DNA of 56,356 bases from Candidatus Shapirobacteria bacterium (GTDB lineage Bacteria; Patescibacteriota; Microgenomatia; UBA12405). The notes under the pieces are model-generated. The model saw only the letters and a program-made list of their open reading frames with translations. It was not told the origin of the DNA and did not search any database. Within the stretch, counting starts at the first letter, position 1. Every line of letters begins with the position of its first letter. This document shows, in pieces, positions 20,035 to 28,468 of this stretch. Made by a program: the position numbers and the translations under genes. Location of the stretch: NCBI GenBank assembly GCA_028704635.1, contig JAQWFB010000003.1, forward strand, positions 1 through 56,356. The letters are read 5' to 3'.

Positions 20035-21398
20035 CAGGCTTCATTTTAATCGGAAATTTAATTGTAAATAATGTTCCCTTTTTTAATTTACTTTCCACCT
20101 CAATTTTCCCACCAAATTCTTTTTCCACAATAGTTTTAGTTATATAAAGTCCAATTCCAGTACCTCGCTTAGTGTCTTTAGTTGTAAACAACGGATCAAA
20201 AATTTTTTGTTTAGTTTCTTCATCAATACCGCAACCAAAATCCTCAACTATTAATATTACTTCGCTTCCATTAGTGTCTAATTTAATATTAATTTTTCTA
20301 TTTTCTTTTCTCTTTATTTCATAATATGAATCAATTGCATTAGAAATTAAATTACTGACCAATTGATAAAATCTAAGTGAATTACCAAAAGTACAAATTT
20401 TTTTATTACCAATAATATTAACTTGAATTTTCATTTCTTTAGCTTTATATTCAAAATTTTCCATCACTGTTTCAATTTCTACCCATGGCTCATAAATACA
20501 ATTCGTTTCTTGTTGTTGAACTTGTTTTCTCACTGACACAATCAACTTTTCCATTTGTCTAGTTCCTTTAATTGCTCTCCTAACAACTGGGTCAATTTTA
20601 TTTAATTCAGACGATATTTTATTTTTTGTTTGTAATTCTATATTACTTAAACTTAAAGATACTTGAGTTAATGGATTAACAATATCATGAAACATTCCCG
20701 CCGTTAATCGTCCAAAATCAGCAAATTTATATAAATTTACCATTCTTTCTAATTGAACTTTTTTTAGTTCCTTTGTTCTTTTTTCAACTTCAATTTCCAA
20801 GTTATCCCGCTCTTTTTTTAAATCATTTTCCGATTTTTTCGCCCGTTTTAACGCTTTTTCAATTTCTCTATTATACAACCAAGAAACAATAGCAATTATA
20901 AGAAGTGTAAAAATGGCTACTAATATTGACCCAATCATTGGTGATTGATCCCAAGTTTGATATTTTAATATTCCATTTTTTTGTAAACAAGTTAATAATA
21001 ATAAAACAATTCCATGAATAATTACTAAAAAAAAGGAAAAATTTGATCCAATCAAAATTCCACCAACTACTATGGTAAGTGCCAACAAAATCCAAGCCTG
21101 GGGAATAATTGTACCAAAACGAAATTCGAGATAATGTGCTGATAACGATAAAGCCATTATTATTATCAATGACGATAATTCTAAAAAAAAGACCTTTTAT
21201 TGTAAAAAAATTCAACCACCAAAAAACAACCAAAATCACCAATGGAAGAATTTTATTTAACGAATCAGCTGTTGTATTAAAATTTGGAGAAAAAACATTA
21301 ATAAGCGTAGTCCAAAAAGAAAGAAACAAAATCCCGTTTAAAACCACTTTCAATACTAATATTTTTTCGTTTTCTTCTTTTGTGGTTACAAACCTCAC
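20015..21398 (-). CDS. Sensor histidine kinase with multi-TM N-terminus; reading frame broken near a T8 homopolymer (ORFs 20015..21169 and 20871..21398)
   Basis: FHDIVNPLTQV H-box, NLISNAID, DFGCGIDEETKQKIFDPLFTTK, GTGIGLYI. Confidence 0.8.
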
Positions 21399-21405
21399 AT
21401 ACTAA

Positions 21406-21519
21406 TTATACTTGCCACGGAGCCATAGAAGAAGTTATTGCGGTAACTAAAAACATACCCAAAATAGAAGCATTTCTTGCCTTTTTATCAGTCAAAACTT
21501 TTTTCATTAATTCTTTCAT
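21406..21519 (-). CDS. Unannotated 37-aa peptide MKELMKKVLTDKKARNASILGMFLVTAITSSMAPWQV
   Basis: ATG with upstream AAAAAAGGAGAAAAAA; sits 7 nt before the kinase start; basic N-terminus and hydrophobic C-terminus. Confidence 0.55.
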   Translation of the reverse strand: MKELMKKVLTDKKARNASILGMFLVTAITSSMAPWQV

Positions 21520-21582
21520 TTTTTCTCCTTTTTTAATTAATAATTTAATAGTAACTTAATATTAAATTAATCAGTAATTAAT

Positions 21583-22251
21583 TCAAGCAGTTATTTTATA
21601 TCCTAAACTATGAACCGACTTAATCATTTTAATTCCAAACTGTCGGTCGATCTTGTTTCTTAAATAATTAATATGAACATCAACTGTATTAGTCAATTGA
21701 TTTGTATCACTTTCCCACACATGTTCCAAAATCATACTTCTCGTCAATACCTTACCAGCGTTACGCATCAAATACTCCAATAATCTAAATTCTTTTAATC
21801 TAAGCTCAATTTTGTCTCCCTTATATTCAGCTGTATTGGAAATTGTATCTAAAATTAAACCATTTACAGACAATCTATCAGACGAAAAACCATTAGGAGC
21901 TCGTCTTATTAAAGCTTGCAATCTGGCATGAAGCTCTTCAAAACTAAACGGTTTAGTTAAATAATCATCTGCTCCTAAATTAAGAGCATTAATTTTATCT
22001 CTGGTTTCCGATTTTCCTGTCAACATTATAATCGGTGTTTTAATCTCACCTTCTCTAATATTTCGGCAAACTTGAAATCCATCAATATCAGGCAAAACCA
22101 CATCCAGCACTATTGCATCATAATCATTATCAAACACTAATTCTTCTCCTTTTTGTCCAGTAAAAGCAATGTCGATTGCATAATAAACTTTTAACATTTC
22201 CTTAATCGAACTTGCCGTTTGTCTTTCATCCTCAATTAACAAAATTTTCAT
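21583..22251 (-). CDS. OmpR/PhoB-family response regulator
   Basis: Receiver DYDAIVLDVVLPDIDGFQVC..LGADDYLTKPF plus winged helix LTNTVDVHINYLRNKID. Confidence 0.93.
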   Translation of the reverse strand: MKILLIEDERQTASSIKEMLKVYYAIDIAFTGQKGEELVFDNDYDAIVLDVVLPDIDGFQVCRNIREGEIKTPIIMLTGKSETRDKINALNLGADDYLTKPFSFEELHARLQALIRRAPNGFSSDRLSVNGLILDTISNTAEYKGDKIELRLKEFRLLEYLMRNAGKVLTRSMILEHVWESDTNQLTNTVDVHINYLRNKIDRQFGIKMIKSVHSLGYKITA

Positions 22252-22366
22252 ATTTAATCAAACTTTGCTTAACAATAATTTAACTTGTAACCAATTAAAC
22301 ACTATAAAAATTAAAAAAATCTAAAAAAAAACCAAGTAAATTAAAGTTAAATGTATTTTAATCTAA

Positions 22367-23446
22367 TTAAAGTGCAGATACAAATCCAATTACAAAAACT
22401 ATCAAAATCAAAATAATTAAACTAGAAATTAAATAATTTTTTTTCAATTTAAACATCATCAAGCAAATTATTATTGTTGAAACAAAAATACTACCAGCTC
22501 CAATTCCTCCCAAAATTGATCCAAAAGATAAATTAAAAAGTAATAATGTTGCTATTGGTAAAAATACTGCTAGTAAACTAGATATTTTTTCTGGCACTTT
22601 AAAATCACGATAAAAAATTTCATGAAAAACATTCATAAAATTAATCGATCCTTTAAAAGTTGCCAGTAATCCAAAAACAGAGATTATTATCGCCACCAAA
22701 TAAGAAGTTTTAGCTAATCCTGTCACACTATCTTCAGTTAAATTGTTTCCAACCAATTTTATAATTGCGTAACTAAAAATTACATAAACTACAAAAGCTA
22801 AAAATAATCCCATAATTGATGCCCATGTTAATTTTATTTTTACTTTTTTTTCACCACGTAAAATTTCTTCCATTTCTGGAATTACAGTAAAACCAGACAA
22901 AGCAAAAACTACCACTCCAAAAAAGGCTAAATTAAAACTTTGTAATCCAATTTTTGGTAATGGATTAATTAAAACTATTTGCAATAATAAAAGAACAATC
23001 AATATCGCCACAAAAGGTAAATAATCCAAGATAATTTTTATTTTTTTTATTTTCAATAAATACCCCACTATTATCAATAATAAAAAGAATGCCACTGAAA
23101 AAAAACTATTTATTGGTAATAAAATTTGAATAAACCCTGACCCTAATTTAATACACGCCAACATCACTCCCAATCCAGAAATGATTAAACTCATCAATGC
23201 CAAATACTTAAATTTTTCACCTAAATATTTTTTTGCATAACCAGGTAACTGATGATCACCTTGTGTATTACAAATAATTTGTACATAAAAAATATTTACA
23301 ACCGCTGTTACCAGGGCAATCAAAAACATTCCAATTACTGACCAAAAAAAATTAGAATTATATAAAAAGTAGGGGAGAGCAAAGATTCCTGCTCCCATTA
23401 TCCCTGAAAACTGCAGTAATATCGCTCTTATAAATTTACTTTTCAC
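22367..23446 (-). CDS. Amino acid permease (APC/aromatic amino acid transporter-like)
   Basis: SGIMGAGIFALPYFLYNSNFF and ~10 TM segments. Confidence 0.75.
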   Translation of the reverse strand: MKSKFIRAILLQFSGIMGAGIFALPYFLYNSNFFWSVIGMFLIALVTAVVNIFYVQIICNTQGDHQLPGYAKKYLGEKFKYLALMSLIISGLGVMLACIKLGSGFIQILLPINSFFSVAFFLLLIIVGYLLKIKKIKIILDYLPFVAILIVLLLLQIVLINPLPKIGLQSFNLAFFGVVVFALSGFTVIPEMEEILRGEKKVKIKLTWASIMGLFLAFVVYVIFSYAIIKLVGNNLTEDSVTGLAKTSYLVAIIISVFGLLATFKGSINFMNVFHEIFYRDFKVPEKISSLLAVFLPIATLLLFNLSFGSILGGIGAGSIFVSTIIICLMMFKLKKNYLISSLIILILIVFVIGFVSAL

Positions 23447-23461
23447 TACATCAGTATAAGT

Positions 23462-23884
23462 TTATTCCGCTTTAATAGTAATTTTTTTAGGTTGTACTTT
23501 TGGTGACTTAGCAAAAGTCACTGTCATCATTCCATTTTTACATTTTGCCTCTGGCTCAGCCTTGTCGTCAATATCACCAGGCACTGTTAATTGGTAATAA
23601 AACGATTGCCTTGATTGTCGAATAATTTTTTTCTTTTCTTCTTTTTCAATCATTTCTCCTTTAATCGTTAAAATTCCTTTATTGTAAGTAATATCAATGT
23701 CTTTTGGATCAATTCCTGGAACCGCCGCTTTAACATAAACACCTTTTTCATCCTCAGAAATTGATAAACCATTATCATTATTTGATGTTATTAAATCATC
23801 GTTCCACCATGAATCTAAATCAGAGGGAAACCAGGGAGTCATTAATAATTTTTTGGGCACTAACATATTCATATATTTATACAA
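23462..23884 (-). CDS. Hsp20/alpha-crystallin small heat shock protein
   Basis: AAVPGIDPKDIDITYNKGILTIKGE; RQSFYYQLTVPGDIDDKAEPEAKCKNGMMTVTFAK. Confidence 0.9.
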   Translation of the reverse strand: MYKYMNMLVPKKLLMTPWFPSDLDSWWNDDLITSNNDNGLSISEDEKGVYVKAAVPGIDPKDIDITYNKGILTIKGEMIEKEEKKKIIRQSRQSFYYQLTVPGDIDDKAEPEAKCKNGMMTVTFAKSPKVQPKKITIKAE

Positions 23885-23926
23885 ACAATTAATTACCCTA
23901 ATCTAAAACACTAATATTAAAAAAAA

Positions 23927-24280
23927 TTAAAATATTTTCGGAATAAAAATTATCAAACCAACTATTGCCGCCACTATTGCAATTACTAATACTGATCCTG
24001 CGGCTATATCTCTCGATTTAGTTGTCGCTTCATAACTCAATTTATTAACATCCCTCACTGTATTACTTAATTCTTCCACACTGGAATTAACTAGTTCGGC
24101 CGACCAAACTAATGAAATCAATATTAAAACTATTATCCATTCATTTACCGACAATTGATAATACCAACTCACAAATATCACCACTAAAGTTGCCACTCCG
24201 TGGAATCTCATATTTCGTCCTTCAAAACCATTAATAATCCCTCTAAAAGCATAAACAAATCCCATTAAAAATTTCTTCAT
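23927..24280 (-). CDS. Diacylglycerol kinase (DgkA/undecaprenol kinase-like)
   Basis: FRGIINGFEGRNMRFH; AELVNSSVEELSNTV; KSRDIAAGSVLV. Confidence 0.88.
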   Translation of the reverse strand: MKKFLMGFVYAFRGIINGFEGRNMRFHGVATLVVIFVSWYYQLSVNEWIIVLILISLVWSAELVNSSVEELSNTVRDVNKLSYEATTKSRDIAAGSVLVIAIVAAIVGLIIFIPKIF

Positions 24281-24283
24281 AAA

Positions 24284-24628
24284 TTATTTTACCCCAATTT
24301 CTTTTAGATAACCCTTTATCCTTTCCCTGTCTTCATTTACCTTATCACCCTTAAAATATATTTCCAAAAAACAAATTTTATTTTCCTTTGGATAGTAAAC
24401 ATAAACTAATCTTAAGGTTGAACCTTTAAGATATCGACAAAACAATCGAGTTTTAACCACCTTAATTTCTTCACTATTGTAAATAATTTCTGAATTATTA
24501 CTTTGACCTGTCGGAAATAATTCCAAAGCGTCTTTCAAAACATTCAAATCTTTTTCCAGCGAAAGATATTTTTTAAACAACCGTTTAAATTCTTTATCAA
24601 AAATAGTTAAACTTTCATAATTGATCAT
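24284..24628 (-). CDS. RelE/HigB-like toxin of a PanA-type toxin-antitoxin pair
   Basis: MINYESLTIFDKEFKRLFKKYLSLEKDLNVLK; ORF extends to 24694 but internal ATG overlaps the antitoxin stop. Confidence 0.6.
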   Translation of the reverse strand: MINYESLTIFDKEFKRLFKKYLSLEKDLNVLKDALELFPTGQSNNSEIIYNSEEIKVVKTRLFCRYLKGSTLRLVYVYYPKENKICFLEIYFKGDKVNEDRERIKGYLKEIGVK

Positions 24629-25385
24629 GACTGTAATCTCGAACCGAATGAACCGAATCACGATAAAAAACCGATTCGTAATCCAACACTTCACCTTGTT
24701 TTTTAACCATCCAAGGAATATCTGTATGCGAGTAATCAGATAATTCTTTAGCTGTTTTATCGGACAAACGATTTAAAACATCATCAATATGAGCAATCTC
24801 TTGGCCATTCAATCTTGATAAATTAGGGGATACTTTTGGTAAATATTTTCTCTGAGGATATTCAAAAAATTTGCTTTGAACTTCTTCCAATTGACCATTT
24901 TTACTCATATCTTCAACCACTTTTTTAAAATGAATCGGAGTTGGCCCATAATTGTTACGAATATATTTAGCCCCAATTAATTGCTCCTCATATTTTTCAT
25001 AATAATCAAAATCAATAAAATAAAGTATTTTATAAATAGCCGTCTCGCCGATATTTGGCTTAGAGCCAATTTTAGTCAAAATATATAATAAAACTTGTTT
25101 AAATTTTTCTAAATTATTTTGAGGCACATCAATTCTAATTTCGTTTTTATCTTCTTTTGTTCCTTTTTTTCCACTAGACTCAATAATAATTTCTTGTTGA
25201 TTTAAAAACGAATCCAAAGACAATCCATAAAGATCAGAAAGTTTTTTTGCTTCAGTAATGGTCAAATCTCTAGAGCCTTTTTCAATTTCGAGATATGTCG
25301 GCCGAGAAACACCAATATGTTTGGCCACAAACGATTGATTAAAGCCATTTTTAAGTCTTAATTTTTTAATAAATTTGTCAAGCAT
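24615..25385 (-). CDS. Antitoxin: XRE HTH + Panacea/SocA-like (DUF4065-type) domain
   Basis: HTH NQSFVAKHIGVSRPTYLEIEKGSR; Panacea-like ILYFIDFDYYEKYEEQLIGAKYIRNNYGPTP. Confidence 0.75.
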   Translation of the reverse strand: MLDKFIKKLRLKNGFNQSFVAKHIGVSRPTYLEIEKGSRDLTITEAKKLSDLYGLSLDSFLNQQEIIIESSGKKGTKEDKNEIRIDVPQNNLEKFKQVLLYILTKIGSKPNIGETAIYKILYFIDFDYYEKYEEQLIGAKYIRNNYGPTPIHFKKVVEDMSKNGQLEEVQSKFFEYPQRKYLPKVSPNLSRLNGQEIAHIDDVLNRLSDKTAKELSDYSHTDIPWMVKKQGEVLDYESVFYRDSVHSVRDYSHDQL

Positions 25386-25390
25386 GCCCA

Positions 25391-25420
25391 AGTATAGCCA
25401 TTGTCAAATACTTTGTCAAA
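25391..25420 (-). promoter_or_regulatory. Sigma70-like promoter (TTGACA-17-TATACT) with ATTTGACAA direct repeats upstream of the antitoxin
   Basis: Minus strand: ATTTGACAAAGTATTTGACAATGGCTATACTTGGGCATG. Confidence 0.7.
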
Positions 25421-25441
25421 TGAAATGTAAAAAAAGTTTAC

Positions 25442-26122
25442 TCATATTAACCTTAATTCCACACAACTCGAATAATTATTTCTCGTGACAATTATATGAT
25501 CGACTACTGAAATACCTAATAATTTACCAGCTTCAATTAATCTTTTTGTTGTATTAATATCTTCATTCGATGGGGTAGGGTCGCCCGATGGATGATTATG
25601 AGCTATCACTATATGTGAAGCATTATTTAATATTGCCTTACTAAAAACTTCACGAGGATGAACCAAACTTGCATTTAATATTCCTATTGAAATTTCATCA
25701 AATATTAAATTATTTTTGGTATCAAAATATAAAATTACAAAATGTTCTTTTTTTTCTTTTCCTATTTTTTCTCGCAAAAATTCAAATATTTTTTTTGGGG
25801 AGTCTAATAAATTTTTTGGATCTATTTTTTCTTTTGTATATCTTTCAGAAATTGCTTGAAAAAGTTTTATTCCAAATGCGTTTGATGATCCAATACCCCT
25901 AATCTTTTGAAGTTCCTCCAATGTCGAATCAAGAACACCATTAAGTCCCTTAAAAGTTTTTATTGCTTCTTTTGCAGTTTGCTTGCAATCCTTACGAGGA
26001 GTTCCTAATGTTAAAAGAAGTTCGATTATTTCATAATCTAAAAAACCATCTAAACCAGATTTTAAAAATCTCTCTCGTAGACGTGCACGGTGCCCCGTAT
26101 TATTCACAATTTTATTTATCAA
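25442..26122 (-). CDS. radC: RadC-family JAB/MPN+ protein
   Basis: EIIELLLTLGTPRKDCK; JAMM SHIVIAHNHPSGDPTPSNED. Confidence 0.92.
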   Translation of the reverse strand: MINKIVNNTGHRARLRERFLKSGLDGFLDYEIIELLLTLGTPRKDCKQTAKEAIKTFKGLNGVLDSTLEELQKIRGIGSSNAFGIKLFQAISERYTKEKIDPKNLLDSPKKIFEFLREKIGKEKKEHFVILYFDTKNNLIFDEISIGILNASLVHPREVFSKAILNNASHIVIAHNHPSGDPTPSNEDINTTKRLIEAGKLLGISVVDHIIVTRNNYSSCVELRLI

Positions 26123-28022
26123 TATTTAATGATGTACCATCAGAAATATTATTATACGTGAAATTATCAGTAGAATTTATTAATAATTTATTTTTAAAAT
26201 ATTCTTGTGTCTCAGGATCAGTTGAATAAATATAGCAACCTTTCATTCCTCTCGTCATCAATGTTCTATATGTATTTTTTATTATTTTATCTGATATTTT
26301 TTTAGCCTCATCAGGGCTAATTTTCATTAAGGCTTTTATTCCTTTTAAAGATTTATCAGTCGATGCTCTTTTTGTTGAATCGGTGATTACTTTTCCATTT
26401 CTTATAACTAAATCGGGGCCAATAATTACACCGACATAATCAAGTTCTAATCCCTGACAAGTATGGATGCAGCCAACTTGATCTACTGAATTTTCTCTAA
26501 CAATCCAACTTTGACCATGAGAACTTAAATTCCATGTTGCCGAATAATTACCTATGGTAATATCTTTAATTTCAGGTTTATTTTTACTTATCCATTCCCA
26601 ACAATATCCAGCCACCATCCTTGATTTGTTATTTATTTTATTATGTTCGATTATTAATCCATGTACAACAGATGGGTTATCATACACTCGAAAGTCATAA
26701 TTTATCCCTTTTAGAGTATCGTTTGCTGTATCTCTTATCTGTAATATTTCATCTAACCAGGCCAAATATCCATCAGAACCATTACATCTAAATTGTGATT
26801 CAAGTTTTAATTTATATATTTTTGTATTTAATTTATTTCCCCAATAACTGATTACATCAGAAGTTCCAATATCCTTAGTTGTTACTTGTTGATCTTCATC
26901 TAAAAAAAATATTGTAAATTTTGAAGCATTAATTAACTCCTTAACTTGGTGGAATCCCTTACTAAACAAACCAGATTTTTCGGTGAGTCTATGAGCTTCA
27001 TCAACAATTAATGTGTCAAAAGTATTTTCACTTGTATTATAAAATGACCCAGAAGAAGAAAATAAATTTGCAATTCTTGTTTTAGTAAATTTTCCCGTTA
27101 ATTTTATTTGAAAAACTTCCCTAGGAGCAGAATTTCTCGTAACATATCGTGGGTTTTTTCCTCGGTTAATAAGTTCTGAAAGTAAATTAATTGCCACTAC
27201 CGATTTTCCTGTGCCAGGGCCACCTTCAACTATCAATACATTTTTTGATACGCTTCCAGACTCTTCAGACAATTTTAAAGCCGTTTCATAAACAATTTTT
27301 TGATTATCAATTAAAACAAATTCTTGATTATTTGAAAGCATGGAAGTAAGACTGTCGGCTAAGTGTTTTGATGGTCGAATTTTACCGTTTTCAATTAAAT
27401 AAAGTATTTCCCTATCATCACCATATTTGACGTATTTTTTAATAAAATCTTGTAATTTTGTAGCGTCATTTTTCAAAAATGCCGGAGCTTTCTTTAAATG
27501 TTCTTTATAGAAATCATTTACAATAATATTGTCTGGCGAATAATTATGAAGATAAGCACACGGCTGTAATCCAATATGGTTTGTTTCCACACTTTCATTG
27601 TAATCTTCAAGTAAAGTTTTATATGACCATGCTTGATATGAAGGATGTAATACCTCACTATTATTATAAAAACTTGCCTTCAAAATACCATCCATTTCTG
27701 TAGTACTAACACCTTCACTCCATTGTTTCAATTCAATTATTATTGCTGATCCTTTTTTGTTTTCATCCAAACCCGTAATAATGAAATCAATTCTATTAGA
27801 AGTGCCATTAATTTTATATTCAACAGCAACACCAGCGTTATTTGGAATATTTACATCATGCATAATTTCACTCATAAATCGTAAACTATCCCAAGATCTT
27901 TTTTCTTTAAAACCGACAGAATGACCAGTTTCTCTAACTAAAGAGGAAAGTATTTTATCTTTATATACATTATTTAAAACATCATCTAAGAAACCTTGTT
28001 TTGTTGAAGAATAAGTAATCAT
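26112..28022 (-). CDS. DUF2075/Schlafen-like helicase with N-terminal nuclease-like region
   Basis: Walker A VEGGPGTGKSVVAINL, DTLIVDEAHRL; N-terminal RIDFIITGLDENKKGSAIIIELKQW. Confidence 0.75.
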   Translation of the reverse strand: MITYSSTKQGFLDDVLNNVYKDKILSSLVRETGHSVGFKEKRSWDSLRFMSEIMHDVNIPNNAGVAVEYKINGTSNRIDFIITGLDENKKGSAIIIELKQWSEGVSTTEMDGILKASFYNNSEVLHPSYQAWSYKTLLEDYNESVETNHIGLQPCAYLHNYSPDNIIVNDFYKEHLKKAPAFLKNDATKLQDFIKKYVKYGDDREILYLIENGKIRPSKHLADSLTSMLSNNQEFVLIDNQKIVYETALKLSEESGSVSKNVLIVEGGPGTGKSVVAINLLSELINRGKNPRYVTRNSAPREVFQIKLTGKFTKTRIANLFSSSGSFYNTSENTFDTLIVDEAHRLTEKSGLFSKGFHQVKELINASKFTIFFLDEDQQVTTKDIGTSDVISYWGNKLNTKIYKLKLESQFRCNGSDGYLAWLDEILQIRDTANDTLKGINYDFRVYDNPSVVHGLIIEHNKINNKSRMVAGYCWEWISKNKPEIKDITIGNYSATWNLSSHGQSWIVRENSVDQVGCIHTCQGLELDYVGVIIGPDLVIRNGKVITDSTKRASTDKSLKGIKALMKISPDEAKKISDKIIKNTYRTLMTRGMKGCYIYSTDPETQEYFKNKLLINSTDNFTYNNISDGTSLNIDK

Positions 28023-28024
28023 TT

Positions 28025-28372
28025 TTATAATTCTGTGTACTTTTTATGATTACCCTTAGCCTTTTCTACTGCATATTTTTCTTCATTTTTATCCATTTTT
28101 TTATTTAACGCTTCAATGATATTTAAATCTAAATCATGACTCATTAATAAAACCCAATATAAAACATCAGAAAGTTCTTCGCCTATATGTTCTTTGTGTG
28201 TTTCTGCATATTCCTCCAATTCTTTACCATTTTTCCATTGAAAATGTTCTAAAACTTCTGATGCCTCCAAAGACAATGAAATAGCCATGTCTTTTGGATT
28301 ATGAAATTGCTTCCAATCTCTGGCATCTCTAAAATCAACAATTCTTTTTGTAAGATTTTTAATATCAGACAT
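28025..28372 (-). CDS. MazG-like/dCTPase-type nucleotide pyrophosphohydrolase
   Basis: ISLSLEASEVLEHFQW; HIGEELSDVLYWVLLMSHDL. Confidence 0.88.
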   Translation of the reverse strand: MSDIKNLTKRIVDFRDARDWKQFHNPKDMAISLSLEASEVLEHFQWKNGKELEEYAETHKEHIGEELSDVLYWVLLMSHDLDLNIIEALNKKMDKNEEKYAVEKAKGNHKKYTEL

Positions 28373-28385
28373 ATAACTGATTATA
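28373..28385 (-). promoter_or_regulatory. -10 box TATAAT 7 nt upstream of the MazG-like start codon (leaderless-type)
   Basis: Minus strand: GGTATAATcagttatATGTCT. Confidence 0.55.
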
Positions 28386-28468
28386 CCGCCTTAAAAACTC
28401 CAAAACCTCAACCTAAATTAAAAATTTTTAATAAATATTTAATCTTTTCGAATCTTCTTTTAATTTTT

